From NCBI RefSeq assembly GCF_050303215.1, contig NZ_JBNLBH010000164.1, positions 1 through 64,000 of the forward strand: a DNA stretch of 64,000 nucleotides. The letters are read 5' to 3'. Under the pieces are notes generated by a model that saw only the letters and a list, made by a program, of their open reading frames with translations, had not been told where the DNA came from and did not search any database. Both the position numbers and the translations under genes were made by a program. Of the stretch, positions 55,451-64,000 are shown one piece after another. This DNA is from Haliangium sp050303215 (GTDB lineage: Bacteria > Myxococcota_A > Polyangia > Haliangiales > Haliangiaceae). Within the stretch, counting starts at the first letter, position 1, and the number at the start of each line of letters is the position of its first letter.

Positions 55451-55885
55451 CCCTGTGGCCACGTGGGCGGGCCCTGTCTACGGCAGCGCGCCCTGTCTAC
55501 GGCGGTGGACGAGGGCGGCCCGCGCGGCGCTCGGCGACCGGCCCGATGGGGGCGGGCTGACCGGCGCGACGCCGGCCCCGGGGTGCCCTGGTGGTCGGGA
55601 GTTGGTAGGGATAGAACTTCGATGTGCACAAATCCATCGTTCCCCAGCAAATTCCCTCTGCCTCTCCCTGGAACGCCTTGATGACCCGCGGTCGCGCTGG
55701 GCGAGATCGCGACCCGCGCGGACGCACCGACGCACTGCGCTACGTGCCCGGCCTGCTCGCCATGCTGTGGATTCTGCCCGCCCGCGGCGCCCGGCCTGCC
55801 GGCGGCCCGGGGGCGCCCGCGCCGGTGGTGCGCGCGGCCCGCGTGCGCTCGTGGTGGGTTCTGGCCTCGACCCATTGAGCTTTGG
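55451..55885. other. Gene-poor stretch upstream of the BstA-like gene
   Basis: The open frames here are not convincing. A 14-bp direct repeat GCCCTGTCTACGGC (55471 and 55490) opens the region. A patch at 55610-55690 is unusually AT-rich and reads as HKSIVPQQIPSASPWNALMT on the plus strand, possibly a fragment of something decayed. Confidence 0.4.
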
Positions 55886-55943
55886 TTCTAGCCTAGAATA
55901 TCCGAGTTTCTCACTTGCCAACTGAACGGAAAGTGAGTACATT
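55886..55943 (+). promoter_or_regulatory. Palindrome-rich sigma70-type promoter of the BstA-like gene
   Basis: TTCTAG-C-CTAGAA (55886-55898) is a perfect 13-bp palindrome. TTGCCA (55915-55920), 17 bases and TACATT (55938-55943) make a good promoter. CTCACTT (55910-55916) and AAGTGAG (55931-55937) form an inverted repeat that overlaps the -35 box and touches the -10 box, an ideal operator. The region is AT-rich against the background. Confidence 0.55.
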
Positions 55944-55955
55944 AAAAGTGTTGTC

Positions 55956-55978
55956 GAGAGCGGCGCACGAGCGCTCTC
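55956..55978 (+). promoter_or_regulatory. Leader hairpin downstream of the BstA-like promoter
   Basis: GAGAGCG (55956-55962) pairs with CGCTCTC (55972-55978) across a 9-base loop just after the expected transcription start. A second stem GCTGAG/CTCAGC lies at 56040-56058. Together they make a structured leader of about 225 bases. Confidence 0.4.
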
Positions 55979-56175
55979 CAGCCCCAGCCCGCGCGCCGCT
56001 GGCGCGCCATTCACGGCTCCCGCGAGCCTGCTGAAACCCGCTGAGGTCGGGGCTCAGCCGATCCGAGCCAAGCCGTCCGGTCCGGGCGAGCGCCGTCACC
56101 GTGTGACCAACTCATCCGGGCGTGTCGGCTTGGCGGCAGGGCCGCTCTCATCCTGTGTCTGTTTCAGGAGGTCCT

Positions 56176-57063
56176 ATGAAGCTCGATGTTCTCACCCCCG
56201 TTCAATTCGATGTTTCGGTCGCCAGCGCCGAGGTCGACGGCATCGAAATGGGCGTGCTTGGCGACGGCACGCCCTACCTCACCGAGCGCGGCCTGGCTCG
56301 CGCGTGCGGCCAGCCTCCCGCGGTCATGCGCAAGCTGAGCGAGCACTGGGGCAGCCCTTGCGACGAGCTCCACTGCCGCCGCATCGGCGCCCTGTTGCCG
56401 CTGTACGTCGACCCCGACGAGCGCCGCTTCCGCGACATCACCGTGGACGGGCGCAAGACGCGGGTGTTTCCGGTCAATGTGGCCCTGGCCGTGCTCGAGT
56501 ACTTCGCCTTCGACTCGCGCGCGCCCACGGTGCCCATCGCTCGTGCCACCCACCGCATGCTGATGCGCGCCTGCGCGCGCCGCTTCGTCTACGCCCACAC
56601 CGGGTACGGGCCCGATCAGGGCATGTCCGAGTCGTGGCGCTTCCTGCACCATCGCATGGTGCTCAACCCGCTGCCCAGCGGCTACTTCAGCGTGTTTCGC
56701 GAGCTCGCCGGGGTCCTGATCGCGGCGGCGCAGTCCGGGCTCACGCTCGACGCTCACACCCTTCCCGACCTCAGCGTCGGCGGTGGGTGGGGACGGTACT
56801 GGCGCGACCATGATTTCGACGCAGTGTACGGGCCCAGGATCAAGCACCCCCACCACTTCCCCGCCAGCAGCGGCCGCGACGCTGACATCGAGGCCTGGAT
56901 CTACCCGCTGGCCGCGCTCGCGAGCTTCCGCGCCTGGATGCGTGACGACTACGTGCCCTACCGGCTGCCCGCCTATTTGCGCAACAAGGCGGCGGCCGGC
57001 GCGCTGGCGCCGGCGCACGTCGATCATCTGTTCGCGGCCATCAGCGCCGAGCACGCGGCGTGA
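56176..57063 (+). CDS. BstA-family (abortive-infection-like) protein
   Basis: A 295-residue cytosolic protein. The N-terminal part (20-62: GIEMGVLGDGTPYLTERGLA and ACGQPPAVMRKLSEHW) resembles the DNA-binding-like start of BstA relatives. The C-terminal region (206-275: GRYWRDHDFDAVYGPRIKHP, then HHFPASSG, WIYPLAALASFRAWMRDDYV, PYRLPAYLRNKAAAG) follows the pattern I know of BstA-like C-terminal domains (YPxYFP...W.YP..AL..FR.WM...Y...K.P.YL..KV). BstA is a prophage-encoded protein that stops invading-phage replication. No phage genes surround this one. The start is ATG 56176, behind a perfect AGGAGG. The assignment rests on motif memory, with no search. Confidence 0.6.
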   Translation: MKLDVLTPVQFDVSVASAEVDGIEMGVLGDGTPYLTERGLARACGQPPAVMRKLSEHWGSPCDELHCRRIGALLPLYVDPDERRFRDITVDGRKTRVFPVNVALAVLEYFAFDSRAPTVPIARATHRMLMRACARRFVYAHTGYGPDQGMSESWRFLHHRMVLNPLPSGYFSVFRELAGVLIAAAQSGLTLDAHTLPDLSVGGGWGRYWRDHDFDAVYGPRIKHPHHFPASSGRDADIEAWIYPLAALASFRAWMRDDYVPYRLPAYLRNKAAAGALAPAHVDHLFAAISAEHAA

Positions 57064-57203
57064 CCACCGCGACGGCCGCCGCCCACGGCGTCGGCTCGCG
57101 CCGAGAGCGACAGCGCCGCTGCGGAGGCGATGACGTCCCGATGTGAGTCGGGAGTGGAATCCGACATGGAATATGGGTCACCGGATGGCGTATTCTTGGC
57201 GCG

Positions 57204-62624
<5,421 letters not shown>

Positions 62625-62713
62625 ACCCCGGTGCCCCTGAGCGTGGGTGCGCGCCGTCGGTTCTCGCTCGGTGGGGCGAGGCTCGACGCCGTCCTCGCCC
62701 ACGGGCGACAACC

Positions 62714-62914
62714 TCACCCTGTGGTGCAGGCGTCCGTGTAGCCCGGATTGGTATTGGGGTTCTCACCCGGTGGGCACACCAACGTGGTCGTGCAAGTGCA
62801 GGTGTCGGTCTCGCCACCTCCGTTTGCGGCCTCCATATGCGCCGTCGATAGCCGCCGGATGGTGCTGCGCGAAAGCTTCAGTCTCTTCTTGAGTTTGTTC
62901 TTGTCGCTGTTCAT
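62714..62914 (-). CDS. Class I lanthipeptide-like precursor peptide
   Basis: A 66-residue peptide with MNSDKNKLKKRLKLSRSTIR then RLSTAHMEAANGGG. The leader motif LKLSRSTIRRL (12-22) fits the KLKL..xTI..L signature seen in class I lanthipeptide leaders. A GGG (32-34) separates it from a core rich in Thr with four Cys (39, 41, 47, 63): ETDTCTCTTTLVCPPG, then NPGYTDACTTG. Dehydrated Thr and Cys could form lanthionine rings. The start ATG at 62914 is six bases from GGGGAG; an ATG at 62920 overlaps that site. The divergent LanC-like gene supports the assignment. The modification enzymes LanB/LanM and the transporter are not in view. Confidence 0.7.
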   Translation of the reverse strand: MNSDKNKLKKRLKLSRSTIRRLSTAHMEAANGGGETDTCTCTTTLVCPPGENPNTNPGYTDACTTG

Positions 62915-63106
62915 GTACATCTCCCCTTTTTTCGTTGGTAGCTTTGGGTATATCGGCCGAGAAGTAGGGAATCTGCACCCTGCTCAGTCTTTTTCTTAGG
63001 TTTCTCGATAGGAGACGGCGACCTACGACGTTGCCGGCCGCTTCCAGGTCGCGAAGCGATCAGCGTCGAGTCGCTCGTGGGCGCTGTGAGGGTACAATCA
63101 GCCTAG

Positions 63107-64000
63107 GTGACGAACTGGCAGCCCATCTTGACCGACTCCTCTCGGGACGCTGCGCTCTCGGCCGCCCGCGACCTAGCGAGCGCGCTCGATCGCCCGTACC
63201 ATCGCTGGCCGTTGTCGCGGCCCGACAGCCAGCGCGGCCTCCGCTCGGTCTCGCTGGCCTCGGGTCGTGCCGGCGTGGCGCTGTTCCTCGGACATCAGGC
63301 TGACTTCGAGGACGACGACGCCATGGCCGACCTTGGGTTTCGGTTCCTCGACGAGGCCATCGCGCTCATGCCCACCAAGGAGATGAGCGCATCGCTGTAC
63401 TGCGGTTTCACCGGGGTGGCCTGGGTGGCCCAGCACCTGGCCGAGCTGTGGGGTGACTCCCTGGACCCGAGCATCGGCGAGGACGTGGACGCAGCGATTC
63501 TCGGCTGCCTGCAGGAGGAGGGCGACACAGCTCCGTACGATCTCATCGATGGACTGGTGGGGATTGGCCTCTACTTCGTGTCTCGCTTGCCCGAACGCCG
63601 GGCCGAGCGCGGCCTGCGGCTGCTGCTGAGTTTGCTCGAGGCCCGCGCGGTGCGCGAGCGGCACGGCTGCGCCTGGCGGACCGGGTCGGCCGAGCGTGGC
63701 CATTACAACCTCGGCCTGTCCCACGGCGTACCCGGCGTCATCGCGCTGCTCGGCCACCTGTACCGGATCGGCGTCGAACCCGACCGTGCCCGCGCGCTCG
63801 CCGAGGAGGCCGTGACGTGGCTGCTGGCCCAGCGCATCGATGACGAAGCGGGCATGTACCCCGGCCATGTGATCCCGGGTACGCCCGGTGTGCCCACTCG
63901 TCTGGCGTGGTGCTATGGCGACCCTGGGGTCGCGTGTGCGCTCCTCGCCGCGGCGCGTCAGTTCGGACGCAGCGACTGGGAGCAGGCCGCCCTGGCCGCG
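63107..64000 (+). CDS. LanC-like lanthionine cyclase, 5' part
   Basis: The frame opens at the GTG at 63107 and continues without stop to the window edge (298 codons). The sequence has the LanC layout of (alpha/alpha)-barrel repeats: GLRSVSLASGRAGVALFLGH, SASLYCGFTGVAWVAQHLAE, LGLSHGVPGVIALLGHLYRI and RLAWCYGDPGVACALLAAAR. WCYGDPG is the first zinc-Cys motif of LanC enzymes; the second (CHG) would lie beyond the edge. LanC adds Cys thiols to dehydrated Ser/Thr of a precursor. No strong ribosome site precedes the GTG, so the start is tentative. It is divergent from the precursor gene, with about 190 bp between starts. Confidence 0.75.
   Translation, partial: MTNWQPILTDSSRDAALSAARDLASALDRPYHRWPLSRPDSQRGLRSVSLASGRAGVALFLGHQADFEDDDAMADLGFRFLDEAIALMPTKEMSASLYCGFTGVAWVAQHLAELWGDSLDPSIGEDVDAAILGCLQEEGDTAPYDLIDGLVGIGLYFVSRLPERRAERGLRLLLSLLEARAVRERHGCAWRTGSAERGHYNLGLSHGVPGVIALLGHLYRIGVEPDRARALAEEAVTWLLAQRIDDEAGMYPGHVIPGTPGVPTRLAWCYGDPGVACALLAAARQFGRSDWEQAALAA

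Noticed and set aside
55624..55878. Plus-strand small gene before the BstA-like gene
   Set aside because: No ribosome site; the second half is Arg/Ala/Pro shadow sequence; only the AT-rich start is curious.

Overview
The window looks like chromosome of a high-GC predatory or social deltaproteobacterium (Myxococcota; Haliangium/Nannocystis/Polyangium-like). The grounds are the extreme C/G third-position bias, four Hanks-type Ser/Thr kinases in 64 kb, a PP2C phosphatase beside an FHA-sigma54 activator, a CheB-CheR hybrid histidine kinase, many lipoproteins of unknown function, and a protein of the MXAN_5187 type. No rRNA, tRNA or CRISPR array was seen. The genus is an inference; the sequence does not name it.

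Layout. 1-1.8 kb: two paralogous secreted lipoprotein genes (one cut by the window edge, one with a frameshift inside its signal peptide). 1.8-4.4 kb: an IS91-like element with a Y2/HUH transposase, a tyrosine recombinase and recognisable inverted ends. 4.5-11.3 kb: alpha/beta hydrolase, cyclophilin-like lipoprotein, a beta-propeller protein next to a small effector-associated-domain (EAD2-like) protein, an SDR epimerase divergent from a LysR regulator, and a lipoprotein. 11.3-26.8 kb: mostly core-type genes: peptidase T-like M20 enzyme, ComEC, a cupredoxin-like secreted protein with a good sigma70 promoter, an MXAN_5187-type membrane sensor and a ferritin-like protein, a PQQ-like lipoprotein, GlmU, a kinase, and an M16 protease pair (one catalytic, one degenerate). 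26.9-34.9 kb: SGNH hydrolase and MFS transporter, small lipoproteins, two separate 42-bp minisatellites in a gene-poor gap, a nucleoside deoxyribosyltransferase-like protein, and a secreted PLC-like/C-type-lectin/jacalin protein. 34.9-44.6 kb: P450, kinase-TPR, a Clp-type AAA+ ATPase fused to a release-factor-2-like module that has lost GGQ, and the AguA-AguB putrescine pair. 44.7-55.4 kb: signalling block: CheB-CheR-PAS-HK-REC, kinase and FHA-sigma54 activator with touching start codons, PP2C phosphatase, and membrane proteins. 55.4-64 kb: accessory region: a BstA-family abortive-infection-like protein behind a palindrome-rich promoter and long structured leader, a 1,805-residue kinase-STAND-WD40 protein, and the edge of a lanthipeptide locus (precursor and divergent LanC).

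How they work together. The kinases, FHA activator and phosphatase can form reversible Ser/Thr phosphorylation circuits. AguA and AguB carry agmatine to putrescine. The BstA-like protein, the kinase-STAND-WD40 protein, the EAD protein and the lanthipeptide genes are the conflict and defence-flavoured part. The least expected single gene is the AAA+/RF2 fusion at 39678-42548.
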